64,000 bases of DNA, taken from the NCBI RefSeq assembly GCF_003946575.1, contig NZ_RHOP01000004.1, forward strand, positions 62,001 through 126,000. The letters are read 5' to 3'. The position numbers and the translations under genes are program-made. Below the pieces are notes generated by a model. The model did not search any database and was not told where the DNA came from. It worked only from the letters and a program-made list of their open reading frames with translations. Source of the stretch: Companilactobacillus jidongensis. GTDB lineage: Bacteria; Bacillota; Bacilli; Lactobacillales; Lactobacillaceae. How positions within the stretch are numbered: the first letter of the stretch is position 1; the number at the start of each line of letters is the position of its first letter. This document shows, piece after piece, positions 1-8,020 of the stretch.

Positions 1-148
1 ATACCCAATTCATTAGTGAGACTCCGTGTAAATCACCAACGATAGTGGGTAAGGCCGTCGATAGAATTGTTCCCTCAACAGAACTGACAAAAGTAGCAAT
101 GTAAATCGCGATAGTCACCGCAATTACATTTGTTTTTGATTGCGTCAA
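1..148 (-). CDS. MFS drug-transporter N-terminus (partial, runs off the window)
   Basis: This reads on the minus strand from a TTG at 148, preceded by an AAAGGGGGA ribosome binding site, and continues past base 1. The visible 49 residues hold a short polar start, a first membrane helix (VIAVTIAIYIATFVSSV) and then the EGTILSTALPTIVGDL segment. That segment resembles motif D1 of 14-helix DHA2 (EmrB/QacA) drug:proton antiporters, where D or E sits in helix 1 followed by xxIVxxALPxI. Export of toxic compounds is the family role; the substrate cannot be inferred from this fragment. Confidence 0.75.
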   Translation of the reverse strand, partial: MTQSKTNVIAVTIAIYIATFVSSVEGTILSTALPTIVGDLHGVSLMNWV

Positions 149-275
149 TATTCAAATCCCCCTTTTGAACTGGCAATTAAAATTAAAATAGATACTTTTT
201 ATAATGCTACCACTTAATGTGCATACAAGTCATTATTTGTCGAATAAAAGAGGCATTGAATAATTCATTTCAAAG

Positions 276-310
276 TTAAAACCCCAACCAATTAAGGTTG
301 AGGTTTGTTT
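276..310 (-). terminator. Rho-independent terminator after the PrsW-like gene
   Basis: An 11-bp stem (279-289 with 296-306) with a 6-base loop is followed on the minus strand by a T-rich run. It lies just after the stop codon at 318 and separates that gene from the MFS gene. Confidence 0.75.
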
Positions 311-317
311 TTATCTA

Positions 318-1436
318 CTATTCATCTTGGACAGATAATTGTAATTTTTTAACTTCGCGTAATCCCGCATGAATCATTACGAAGACTGTTACCCAAGTTA
401 TCACGGCTAGAACTGCGTATCTAATATAACCAAGGTTATCAAACATCGACCAATCCCATAGCATGTGAATAACAATTACTAGCACTAGAAAACGTAAAAA
501 ACGAATATTGGTAAATGTACTAGTAGTCAGTTTTTCTGAGCCTTTGACAATTACTAATGCTGCGGTCGCAATTGCACACCACTCAGTATGATCTGAAATT
601 GAACAGAACGTTCTAATCAATGCTGAACTAAGCGATGCTAACTGGTTACCCTCAAACATATATTGAATATTTTCAAATGCAGCGAAACCTGTACCTACTG
701 CTGCACCTATCAATAAACCATTAAATATTCTTTTGATATTCAATTTGTTAACAAAATAGGCCGCAATTAATAATTTTGACGTTTCTTCAATTATTCCAGT
801 CAAAAGAGCCCCTATAAAATCCAAATTAGAAACTATAACTAAATTGTTTATTATAATGGTCAAAATCAAGGATAGAATTCCACCCAATAACATGATTTTC
901 CCAATTCGATAAAAGCTAATATTTTTGAAAATATTAATTTCAAAAAATAATACTAATGCCGACATTGGCACGGCAATACTAATTATCACATCCGTAGCCA
1001 TTAAATCGCCCATACTCTGATTCAAATTAGTTAATATCGACAGTAGTATTCCGGCAACAATAATTACGATCAGGATTCTCGAGAACAACCACGGCTGTAC
1101 TTTTTCATCCGAAATTTCTGACAACGCTGGCGTCGTCTTCTTAGTTCCCGCAATAAAAATGTCTTCCGCTTCATCTTCCGTATGCGATTTTAGTACTTCT
1201 GCGAAAAAATCTTTCCAGCTGACTTTGACTGCACCAGTTCCACCGGTCCAACCATTCAATCGTGACGTTGCTGAATCAAAGATAGATTTTTTTGGTTCAA
1301 CAGATTCATTCTTAGTCTCTGTTCCATCATCATTAACCGCCACCAATGGTTTCCCGCATTTAGTACAGAACTTAGCTTTAGCGTTGTTCTCCATTCCACA
1401 GTTTGTACAAAAAACTGTACTTGTTGCTTCTTTCAA
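318..1436 (-). CDS. Zinc-ribbon PrsW-like intramembrane metalloprotease
   Basis: A 372-residue membrane protein. An N-terminal zinc ribbon has CTNC at 10-13 and CTKC at 24-27, then a soluble linker to about residue 115, then about eight hydrophobic helices. The PrsW family motifs are all visible: EETSK at 217-221, FENIQY at 254-259, His283, and HMLWD at 324-328. Bacillus PrsW cleaves an anti-sigma factor in the membrane, so a regulated-proteolysis role is possible, but no sigma/anti-sigma pair is nearby. The start is a TTG with GGGGGAA six bases upstream. It is the last gene of a run of same-strand genes whose two preceding members also begin with zinc ribbons, suggesting a shared envelope-stress function (inference). 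Confidence 0.75.
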   Translation of the reverse strand: MKEATSTVFCTNCGMENNAKAKFCTKCGKPLVAVNDDGTETKNESVEPKKSIFDSATSRLNGWTGGTGAVKVSWKDFFAEVLKSHTEDEAEDIFIAGTKKTTPALSEISDEKVQPWLFSRILIVIIVAGILLSILTNLNQSMGDLMATDVIISIAVPMSALVLFFEINIFKNISFYRIGKIMLLGGILSLILTIIINNLVIVSNLDFIGALLTGIIEETSKLLIAAYFVNKLNIKRIFNGLLIGAAVGTGFAAFENIQYMFEGNQLASLSSALIRTFCSISDHTEWCAIATAALVIVKGSEKLTTSTFTNIRFLRFLVLVIVIHMLWDWSMFDNLGYIRYAVLAVITWVTVFVMIHAGLREVKKLQLSVQDE

Positions 1437-1454
1437 ATCAATTCCCCCATTGTA

Positions 1455-2108
1455 TTAGAAAAACAATCCCAGCAGTCCACCTGCGGTATTTGCATCGCTA
1501 TTATTTTTTTGATCATTCTCTGCAGTATTCTCATCCCGTTGGACCCACAGCTGATGTTGCTTACGACAATCGCTAGTGTTCTGATAACGGTGAGTCTCAC
1601 TCTTGCCAGTAAACTGCCACAACAAGTGCGCTGTATCTTTGTATTTGCTCTGCGTTAAACTGATCTTCCAATTACCTAGTGTCTTCGAAGAAATCGCCTG
1701 CGCTACACTATTCAACCGGTATTCAATCGCAATTGGACTGGTATCGAAGTGCGAGCTGTTCAGACCTCGCTCAATATCGTAAACGCCCTTTTCACCTGCA
1801 TTGATCTCAATTGTCTTGGTCACCGGATTAGTCGTCACCTTGTAATCATTTTGAGAAGTGAAATTCTCTCGACTCAGTACGGAATTAACCGTCATCGGAA
1901 CGTATACCACCCAATAAGCTATCAGCACTATTATCACAGCCGTAAGAGCGATAATCACTTTTTTGTTATGACCGTATTTTTTTATTATTGTGATTTTTTC
2001 GGTAGTATTGTTCTCTTTAACTGGTTTTTTAGTTAGTAAATTTTGTCCGCACTTAGGACAGAACTTAACGCCATTTTCAACTTTGTAGCCACATTTTGAA
2101 CAAAACAT
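1455..2108 (-). CDS. Zinc-ribbon single-pass membrane protein, unknown function
   Basis: 217 residues. The N-terminal zinc ribbon uses C3, C6, C17 and C20 (CSKC and CPKC). A basic linker leads to one membrane helix at about 50-70, and the rest is predicted outside the cell. The C-terminal half holds a W-[TK]-I-x-LTQS segment followed by HLLWQFTG and HRYQ, which aligns with the next gene upstream, so the two are paralogs. Gap to the next gene on either side is under 20 bases, consistent with one operon with the PrsW-like protease. Zinc-ribbon plus one-helix proteins of this type are common near the envelope in lactobacilli; no specific function is known to me. Confidence 0.7.
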   Translation of the reverse strand: MFCSKCGYKVENGVKFCPKCGQNLLTKKPVKENNTTEKITIIKKYGHNKKVIIALTAVIIVLIAYWVVYVPMTVNSVLSRENFTSQNDYKVTTNPVTKTIEINAGEKGVYDIERGLNSSHFDTSPIAIEYRLNSVAQAISSKTLGNWKISLTQSKYKDTAHLLWQFTGKSETHRYQNTSDCRKQHQLWVQRDENTAENDQKNNSDANTAGGLLGLFF

Positions 2109-2126
2109 CTTCGAGCCCCCTATTAT

Positions 2127-2771
2127 TTACCAACGTGATGCTGAACCTATGAAACCATCGAGCGCCGATTGAACTTCTTGGTCACTAGCATCTTTTTTCT
2201 CAGCTGCTTCTTTAGCAGCTTGCTTGGCTTGTCTGAATTCATTGGAATCTTGATAACGGACACTCTCCTGGTTATTAGAATATTCCCACATGATTCTTGG
2301 TACATCACTATGCGTAGTCTGAATGATTTGAATCGTCCAACTGCCTGGCAGAGCCTTGCCCATCTTGACGAGTTCCTCCTCAGCACCAATTTGAGCCGTT
2401 GAATAATTATTATTCGTTGATGCCGCAACTAAGTTATAAACTTTCGCCTCATCTGCTGTAATGACGATTGTTTTACTTAAGACATTTGCCTGAGTTGAAT
2501 AACCATTGACTGTGAAACCGTACTTTTGTACGTCAGTTTTTACGACTGTTGGTAAATAGATAAACCGGTAACCTAGAAAGGCCACCAAGACCACAAGCGC
2601 AGCCACAATTAATTTTATGATCGTTTTCCTTTTAGTATGCGGTTTAATAGTTCGTTTGTTTTTTGAAACTGTCTCATTGGATGCACTAGAAACCCTTTCG
2701 ACCTTTTGCCCACAATTAGGACAGAATTCAGCATTTTCTGGTATTTCAACTCCACAATTACTACAATGCAT
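2127..2771 (-). CDS. Zinc-ribbon single-pass membrane protein (paralog of the neighbour)
   Basis: 214 residues with the same plan as its downstream neighbour: zinc ribbon (CSNC, CPNC at the N-terminus), basic linker, one membrane helix at about 53-70, extracytoplasmic domain. Shared residues include SWTIQIIQT, the IMWEYS segment and the VRYQD segment. The C-terminus is alanine/lysine rich and helical, unlike its paralog. It lies 12 bases after a lipoprotein gene and 18 before the paralog, so the three are probably co-transcribed. Function unknown; tandem duplication is the likely origin. Confidence 0.7.
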   Translation of the reverse strand: MHCSNCGVEIPENAEFCPNCGQKVERVSSASNETVSKNKRTIKPHTKRKTIIKLIVAALVVLVAFLGYRFIYLPTVVKTDVQKYGFTVNGYSTQANVLSKTIVITADEAKVYNLVAASTNNNYSTAQIGAEEELVKMGKALPGSWTIQIIQTTHSDVPRIMWEYSNNQESVRYQDSNEFRQAKQAAKEAAEKKDASDQEVQSALDGFIGSASRW

Positions 2772-2783
2772 TTTTCTTCCCTC

Positions 2784-3827
2784 CTAATTTTTCTTAATAA
2801 TCCAATTAGAACCTGAAGTATCCATTGAATAAGGGGAAGTTTCTCCTTTAAATACGTTAACTAGTTCCCAGTTACCATCCCTTAACGTATATTCCATTTG
2901 GTAATCTTCCATTTCTGTCTTAGTACTTCCAAGTTTGGGACCATCGTCCGTTCTGAATTCATGTTGATCTGTATCTGTCTTTTTAACTTTGGCAAATATT
3001 TGAACATACAAGTTTGTTACACCGATAGTACTTGTTTCACTATTATTTTTAATTACGACATATGTTGCCTTTTCAGCATCAAAATTATTGTCGGTATCAC
3101 TTTTGTATAAGGCCGACTTCTTATCAAAGTATTGTTCCATCACTTGATAATTTGCCGCTGAGTCCCCTCGAAGATTATTCGTTCCATCTAATGAATTGCG
3201 TAATTCTTCTGATTGATTAGGTAGTTTAGAAGGATCATTGGTACTTGCAGCATCTAAATACTTAGGTAAATCACCAAAGGCCATATCGCTAACACCTTGA
3301 TTATCTAAATGTGTTAATTTTGTAATCATCTCAACACCATTTCCACTGTTGTAAGATAAGACTCGTTCAAGATTGAATTCTTTATCAAATTTATCAGAAT
3401 CATCCATTGTTGCCTCGGTTGAATTGCCGGCGGCTGTAAATTCTCTACTAAATAATTCACCTACTAGTGGCAATGGACCACCAATTTTAAGAGCGTCATT
3501 TTCATGCAATCTAACAATATTAGTTTTATTAGGATCTAAATGACCGGTGGTTTTTTTGCCATTGTCATAGATATACATCCATGAAGGACCCTTTGGTAAT
3601 CCGTATGTGTATTCTTTACCTCTCTTTTTTTCCATTTCTTTTGCTTGTTCAGTCTTTTCCTTCTTAGCATTTTCTTTTTCTTTCAATTTGTCAGCTTTAG
3701 TTTCTTTAGGTTGTTCTTTCTTCGTGGAATTATCGCTAATTGAAACGTTCCCCGCCGAACATCCCCCAAGAATAAATCCGCCTCCAATTAGTAACACCAA
3801 CAACGCTGTAAGATTCTTTTTACTCAT
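2784..3827 (-). CDS. Predicted lipoprotein of unknown function
   Basis: 347 residues. The N-terminus has two lysines, a hydrophobic stretch and a lipobox LGGC with the modified cysteine at residue 23, so it should be anchored outside the membrane. A long lysine/glutamate-rich charged linker (about 30-70) follows, then a globular part with no domain I recognise. It heads the run of genes down to the PrsW-like protease. A candidate control element lies 47 bases before its start. Assignment as a lipoprotein is secure; the role is not known. Confidence 0.7.
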   Translation of the reverse strand: MSKKNLTALLVLLIGGGFILGGCSAGNVSISDNSTKKEQPKETKADKLKEKENAKKEKTEQAKEMEKKRGKEYTYGLPKGPSWMYIYDNGKKTTGHLDPNKTNIVRLHENDALKIGGPLPLVGELFSREFTAAGNSTEATMDDSDKFDKEFNLERVLSYNSGNGVEMITKLTHLDNQGVSDMAFGDLPKYLDAASTNDPSKLPNQSEELRNSLDGTNNLRGDSAANYQVMEQYFDKKSALYKSDTDNNFDAEKATYVVIKNNSETSTIGVTNLYVQIFAKVKKTDTDQHEFRTDDGPKLGSTKTEMEDYQMEYTLRDGNWELVNVFKGETSPYSMDTSGSNWIIKKN

Positions 3828-3873
3828 TATTTTCCCCTTTTTGACTGTATCTCATAAAGATATTATCTTAAAT

Positions 3874-3888
3874 TATAATCCAATTAAA
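3874..3888 (-). promoter_or_regulatory. Conserved 15-base upstream element (copy 1)
   Basis: TATAATCCAATTAAA on the plus strand lies 47 bases before the lipoprotein start. A near-identical copy (14 of 15 bases) lies 59 bases before the SLAP gene at 6392-6406. Both genes are on the minus strand. It may be a promoter element or a regulator site; the neighbouring XRE protein is a candidate binder (inference). Confidence 0.4.
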
Positions 3889-4021
3889 TCATAATTCAAT
3901 ATATACTATCAGAACATATTCTTATGGTATTATATTAAATAAGTGCTCATAGGAACTTAAAACAATATCATTTCTTCTTTACCCTTAAAAATAAGACAAT
4001 AAAAACAAAGAGGTCACAATT

Positions 4022-4366
4022 ATGGAGATTAATGTAGGCGGCAATATTGCTAGAGAACGTCATGCACAAAAAATGACACAAGAACAACTTGCCGAACTTA
4101 GTGATCTGACTATTAACTACCTTTCAAAAATTGAGCGTGGTGTGGCCAAGCAATTGAGTGCCAACACGCTTAACAAAATTTCCAAAGCGCTCGGCGTAAC
4201 CATGGATTCATTGATGAATGGCGAGGATATTAAAACCTCTGAAAAATTCGGTCCTAACTTACGACAGTTGACTAAATTTCTAAATAATCTTGAGAACGAA
4301 CAAGGTGAACGACTTAGTAAGAGATTGCTGGAAGTTATTAAGTTGAGTCAGAAAACTAATGATTAA
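4022..4366 (+). CDS. XRE-family transcriptional regulator
   Basis: 114 residues. Residues about 6-62 form a classic Cro/C1-type helix-turn-helix, with IARERHAQKMTQEQLAEL followed by LTINYLSKIERG as recognition helix and LGVTMDSLM closing the domain. The C-terminus is a short, charged helical tail with no ligand or protease domain. It is the only plus-strand gene in this part, divergent from the lipoprotein and convergent with the next minus-strand gene, so it may control the surrounding envelope genes (inference). Start chosen at ATG 4022. Confidence 0.85.
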   Translation: MEINVGGNIARERHAQKMTQEQLAELSDLTINYLSKIERGVAKQLSANTLNKISKALGVTMDSLMNGEDIKTSEKFGPNLRQLTKFLNNLENEQGERLSKRLLEVIKLSQKTND

Positions 4367-4374
4367 GTAAAAAA

Positions 4375-4405
4375 CGATCCGACAAATTGTCGAATCGCTT
4401 TTTTT
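4375..4405. terminator. Terminator between convergent genes
   Basis: An inverted repeat, CGATCCGACAA with TTGTCGAATCG and a one-base loop, is followed by a run of T on the plus strand, and preceded by A-rich sequence that makes it usable from the minus strand too. Confidence 0.75.
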
Positions 4406-4422
4406 ATTTAATACATAAATAT

Positions 4423-5685
4423 CTACTTTGCTAGAACTGCTTTTTGCTTATCATTTTGAGCTTTAGTTAGAATATGACCTCCACCATCAGAAGTGATGGT
4501 ATAGCCGATATAGCGTGATTTATAAATTTTTTGGCTTGTGGGATCACCAATTGTTAAATCTTTATTCCACTCATGATTCCCATAAACACCCTTTGTTATT
4601 TCTGAATGACTGTTACCAAATAGTTTCTGATAAATTGCATAACCTTCAGAATCCATTTGTTTTATGTCTGATTTATATTTTGCAAAATCGGCATCATCAT
4701 TATCGTTGCCGATTCCATATACAGCTTCACTATCAATATCACTTATTTTTCCACCATAATCACCATTGCTGGCGTAAGTAAGTAATTTAAAAGTATCAGC
4801 TTTATTTTCCTTTGCTATTTTATATGTATTATCGATAGCCTTACTGGAATTAAATAAATCAATTGCCGTGTATTTGATCTTCTGATTTACTATCTTATTA
4901 CCAGAATTATCTGTGTAATTCTTAACCGAAATATCTTGGGACTTAGGTTCGTGATATGTGGAGTTCTCTATATGCTTAATAATAGCTTTTCCAAAACCAC
5001 TATCAGTGCCTTCTTCTCCATTATTTTTTGTTGGTTGCATGGCTAATCTATTTAAGTTAGCTCCCTGAGCTGACGTACCATCTTGAGGATTCTCTTTATC
5101 CTCAGCTTCATCGTATGTAGGATAAATATTAATAATTTTGTCCTGACGGCGGTCAATAGTTTCTCCGCTGTCCCTTTTTGAACCAGACAAATAATATATT
5201 GAAATATTACCATCGGCGACTGCCTGAGTTCCCTTATCAAAGTCAGCTTCCTGACCTACGCTAGGTTTATCCTTTTGATAATTCTTAATTTCTTGAATAG
5301 CACCAGTAGTAGAGTATTTCTTATCTTGATCTTTAGCTAATTTAATAGTATCAGCATCACTCATAGAACTTATTTTTCCTAAAGTAATGTTGCCGTCAAA
5401 AATTTGAAATGCTTGAGTTTTACCGTTTTTCATTACAAAAATAGTGCTAACGATATCATCTTTAGTAATTTCCCCACTCTCTGACCAAGTTTGAACCCAT
5501 ACATGTGTTCCTGAGTTCTTTGCTTGCTGAACAAAAGATACTTTCTTAGGAGTGCCAACTCCAACACTGATGTTATTGCCACTCTTATGTGATCTAGTAC
5601 CAAAGAACAAGGCAATAATTACTACGATTACAGCAATTATAAGCCACGTTTTCTTTTTGTTAGAGCCTTCAAAGTATTGCTTCAT
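4423..5685 (-). CDS. Membrane-anchored extracytoplasmic protein of unknown function
   Basis: 420 residues from the ATG at 5685. The in-frame ATG at 5700 is rejected because the AGGGGAAA ribosome binding site overlaps it. After a short lysine-rich cytoplasmic tip there is one membrane helix (about residues 14-30, LIIAVIVVIIALFF), then a large polar, Asn/Lys/Asp-rich outer domain. I do not recognise the domain. It is flanked by the XRE gene's terminator and the SLAP-protein terminator, so it appears to be a single transcription unit. Confidence 0.65.
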   Translation of the reverse strand: MKQYFEGSNKKKTWLIIAVIVVIIALFFGTRSHKSGNNISVGVGTPKKVSFVQQAKNSGTHVWVQTWSESGEITKDDIVSTIFVMKNGKTQAFQIFDGNITLGKISSMSDADTIKLAKDQDKKYSTTGAIQEIKNYQKDKPSVGQEADFDKGTQAVADGNISIYYLSGSKRDSGETIDRRQDKIINIYPTYDEAEDKENPQDGTSAQGANLNRLAMQPTKNNGEEGTDSGFGKAIIKHIENSTYHEPKSQDISVKNYTDNSGNKIVNQKIKYTAIDLFNSSKAIDNTYKIAKENKADTFKLLTYASNGDYGGKISDIDSEAVYGIGNDNDDADFAKYKSDIKQMDSEGYAIYQKLFGNSHSEITKGVYGNHEWNKDLTIGDPTSQKIYKSRYIGYTITSDGGGHILTKAQNDKQKAVLAK

Positions 5686-5710
5686 TATTTTTCCCCTCAT
5701 TATTTAAAAT

Positions 5711-5750
5711 AATAAAAAATAATCCTGACATATTGTTTGCCAGGATTATT
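5711..5750 (-). terminator. Terminator after the SLAP protein gene
   Basis: A 10-bp perfect stem, AATAATCCTG (5718-5727) with CAGGATTATT (5741-5750), is followed on the minus strand by a T-rich tail. It lies right after the stop codon at 5764. Confidence 0.8.
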
Positions 5751-5763
5751 TTGCGTTCATGAA

Positions 5764-6333
5764 TTATTTAATTCCTAGATATGGTTCGAATCCTGAATAA
5801 GTTTCGACGTTAGTAGGAGTCACATTCAAAGTTGAATCAGTAGACTTAATAAAGTCACCCATTGAAACTTCGTAATATGTATCGGTTCCGTTTGTAACAA
5901 CACGACGTACTCTCCAAGATGAACCAGCAGGAAGTGTTGTGTAATGTGCTGGATCACCCTTTGTAGCTGTAAAGTACAATGGAGCATCGGCATTACCAAC
6001 AGTGGCTACTTTAACTTTTGATGTGCTTTGTGTATTTTGTGATGCTTGACCTGAAAGTGTTGAATCAGATGCCTTCAAGTATTCGTTAGTTGCGACTTGA
6101 TACATTAATTCGCCGTTGATTGTGGCTGTCTTACCAATTGCCCATGGTGTGTTTGGTGATAAGGCGCGGTTTGTGATAAGTACACCATTTGATGTAACTA
6201 GACTGGCTGTAACGCCAGGTTTTACAGTTGCAACACTAGCAGCATCTGCTTGTATTGAGCTTGTTGCCATTACCCCGGTTGCTGTCATTGCTAAAGCAGC
6301 TACAACAACTACTGATTTTGAAAATAATTTCAT
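5764..6333 (-). CDS. Secreted SLAP-domain cell-surface protein
   Basis: 189 residues. A signal peptide (residues 1-32, ending QADA|AS) is followed by two repeats of about 65-70 residues. Each repeat ends in an aromatic-Val-x-x-x-[EDF]-[YF]-[LI]-K-[AS]-[ST]-DSTL pattern (VATNEYLKASDSTL; VSMGDFIKSTDSTL). This matches the lactobacillus S-layer SLAP repeat, which binds wall polymers. The protein is much shorter than a true S-layer subunit, so it is more likely a small wall-bound accessory protein. The ATG at 6333 has GGAGA nearby. A conserved 15-base element lies 59 bases upstream. Confidence 0.75.
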   Translation of the reverse strand: MKLFSKSVVVVAALAMTATGVMATSSIQADAASVATVKPGVTASLVTSNGVLITNRALSPNTPWAIGKTATINGELMYQVATNEYLKASDSTLSGQASQNTQSTSKVKVATVGNADAPLYFTATKGDPAHYTTLPAGSSWRVRRVVTNGTDTYYEVSMGDFIKSTDSTLNVTPTNVETYSGFEPYLGIK

Positions 6334-6391
6334 AATATCTAATCTCCTTGTTCTTCCTTTTATTTAACAATGACTAAAGTATACATCTTTT

Positions 6392-6432
6392 TATAATCCA
6401 ATTGAACTACATTTTTATAATCTTATTGGATT
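6392..6432 (-). promoter_or_regulatory. Conserved upstream element (copy 2) within an inverted repeat
   Basis: TATAATCCAATTGAA (6392-6406) matches the element before the lipoprotein gene at 14 of 15 bases. Here it also forms an inverted repeat, AATCCAAT (6395-6402) with ATTGGATT (6425-6432), upstream of the SLAP gene, suggesting a dimeric regulator site. Confidence 0.4.
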
Positions 6433-6519
6433 ACTTTTCTTATTGACGTAAAAAATAACCTCAGCCTAAAATCAAGTTGAGGTAGAATTAAGCTATAACA
6501 TGGTAAGGAGAAAAGCTTG

Positions 6520-7179
6520 ATGACAAACTTACATAACAAGAAGTTCGTATTCTTCGACATGGACGGATTATTGATTGATACAGAAGGATTGTACTATTCA
6601 ACACGCAAAACCGTGCTGGCAAAGTATGGTTTTCCGTTCACAAAAAAAGACAATCAGCATTACATTGCCAAAGGATTCCCTGATACTAATCGTCGACTGC
6701 AAGAACTGGCTGGGGATAAAGAACTTGGACAGAAAATGTTTGATGAATCCATGCAACTTTATCATGACAAAGTTGTGGCTGGTGAAGTAACCCTTAAGCC
6801 CGGCGCAATCGAGTTTCTTCAATTTTTAAAGGATCATGGTATTGCTCGATATGTGACCTCATCTTCTACACGTGAAATCCTGATGACTAACGTGCACAAT
6901 GTTGGGATCGAGAATTATTTCACCGATCTGATCAGTGGCGATGACGTGAAGAATAATAAACCCGCCCCTGATATTTACTTGCATGCTTTGAAAGTTACTC
7001 ATGCCGAACCAGAAGAAGCCGTTGTATTTGAAGATGCTGAAAGTGGAATTCGTGCTGGATTAACTGCTGGAATCGACGTAGTTATCGTGCCTGACCTGTT
7101 GCAGCCAAAACCGGAGTTAGCTAAACATGCCGTTGCAGTTTTGGATAGTTTGAAAGATGCTGGGCAGCTATTTGAATAA
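6520..7179 (+). CDS. HAD-family phosphatase (beta-phosphoglucomutase-like)
   Basis: 219 residues from ATG 6520; a TTG three bases earlier is possible, but the TAAGGAG site fits the ATG better. HAD motifs are in order: FDMDGLLIDTEG (motif I with both nucleophile/acid aspartates), VTSSS near residue 106 (motif II), the lysine in KNNKPAPD (motif III) and VVFEDAESGI (motif IV). The helical cap is of the PGMB type. Family members hydrolyse sugar or nucleotide phosphates; the substrate is not predictable. It stands alone, divergent from the SLAP gene, and ends at a strong terminator. Confidence 0.85.
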   Translation: MTNLHNKKFVFFDMDGLLIDTEGLYYSTRKTVLAKYGFPFTKKDNQHYIAKGFPDTNRRLQELAGDKELGQKMFDESMQLYHDKVVAGEVTLKPGAIEFLQFLKDHGIARYVTSSSTREILMTNVHNVGIENYFTDLISGDDVKNNKPAPDIYLHALKVTHAEPEEAVVFEDAESGIRAGLTAGIDVVIVPDLLQPKPELAKHAVAVLDSLKDAGQLFE

Positions 7180-7191
7180 TTTTGGAATACT

Positions 7192-7228
7192 AAAAAAAGC
7201 TCTGACATTGGTCAGGGCTTTAATTTTT
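7192..7228. terminator. Bidirectional terminator shared by the HAD gene and hicB
   Basis: GCTCTGAC (7199-7206) pairs with GTCAGGGC (7211-7218), flanked by A and T runs. The stop codon of hicB lies inside the hairpin, so the two convergent genes share it. Confidence 0.8.
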
Positions 7229-7610
7229 GTTTTAGTCCTTCAAGCAAAGTTTCCGAGAAATTAATATTCCTCTCTTCAGCTTGTTGGGCAATATCCGCAG
7301 GCAAAGTAGTATTTTTTCTTACATAAGGAACTTTGACTGTTAGTCTGATTTTTTCAAGATCTACACTAACCAAATTAACAATTGCTTGCGGATTTTTCTC
7401 TCTAATTATATTTATGTCAGATGATTTAGGAAGTGTTTCTAACTCATACAATGATAATCCTAATGCTTCTGGCGCTCTATCAAGTGCTTCGGCCAAACTG
7501 TTACCGTATGTTAACGCATCAGGTACATCGGGGAACTCCACACTGTATACACCCTTTTTATTTTCCGAATCATCGAATATAGCTGGATATACCACTAATC
7601 TTTTTTTCAT
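7212..7610 (-). CDS. hicB: HicB-type antitoxin
   Basis: 132 residues from the ATG at 7610, chosen because GGAG lies seven bases before it; the in-frame ATG at 7643 has no such site. The N-terminal half is the HicB fold: YPAIFDD, YSVEFPDVPDALTYGNSLAEAL and the EALGL helix that follow the typical FPD...A.TqGdt.eEA pattern. The C-terminus ends in a RHH-like segment (LPADIAQQAEERNINFSETLLEGLKQ). HicB neutralises HicA and binds the operon promoter. It follows hicA by 34 bases. Confidence 0.85.
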   Translation of the reverse strand: MKKRLVVYPAIFDDSENKKGVYSVEFPDVPDALTYGNSLAEALDRAPEALGLSLYELETLPKSSDINIIREKNPQAIVNLVSVDLEKIRLTVKVPYVRKNTTLPADIAQQAEERNINFSETLLEGLKQKLKP

Positions 7611-7644
7611 TTTTATTCTCCATATTTTTGTCATTGGATTCATT

Positions 7645-7836
7645 TCATTTCAACCCTGACTGTTTCAAAATCGAATTATATGTCTTCGGGGGGATACTGT
7701 CCTTTAATCTGGAATATGCAACCGTAACGAACCTACCATTGCCATCAGTCAATCTATGATGATCACCAATTATACGTATTTCATAAAAATCATGTTCACC
7801 TAATAACTTTAATATTTCTTTTGCTGTATGTTCCAT
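7645..7836 (-). CDS. hicA: HicA-type mRNA interferase toxin
   Basis: 63 residues from the ATG at 7836, preceded by GGGAG at five bases spacing. It has the double-stranded-RNA-binding-like HicA fold: EILKLLGEHDFYEIRIIGDHHRLTDG..RFVTVAYS. The catalytic histidine is in GDHHR. HicA proteins cleave mRNA without ribosomes when free of HicB. The toxin-first order is typical. The promoter would lie in the AT-rich 7840-7970 stretch. Both genes look intact, so the module is probably active. Confidence 0.85.
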   Translation of the reverse strand: MEHTAKEILKLLGEHDFYEIRIIGDHHRLTDGNGRFVTVAYSRLKDSIPPKTYNSILKQSGLK

Positions 7837-7971
7837 ATGTACTCCCATTAGCAATCTCTATTATACGTATTTAGTACGTATCGTCAATTTAATTATCTTT
7901 TAATTTTTTAATGAATTAAATTGCCTTATAAAGGAAATTACGGAAAATAATTCTATTTATTCACAATATCT

Positions 7972-8006
7972 AAAAAAACACCTAAATCAATTATGATTTA
8001 GATGCC
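7972..8006 (-). terminator. Terminator after the YitT gene
   Basis: CACCTAAATCA (7979-7989) pairs with TGATTTAGATG (7994-8004), followed on the minus strand by seven T. Confidence 0.8.
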
Positions 8007-8020
8007 TTTAAATTACTTTC

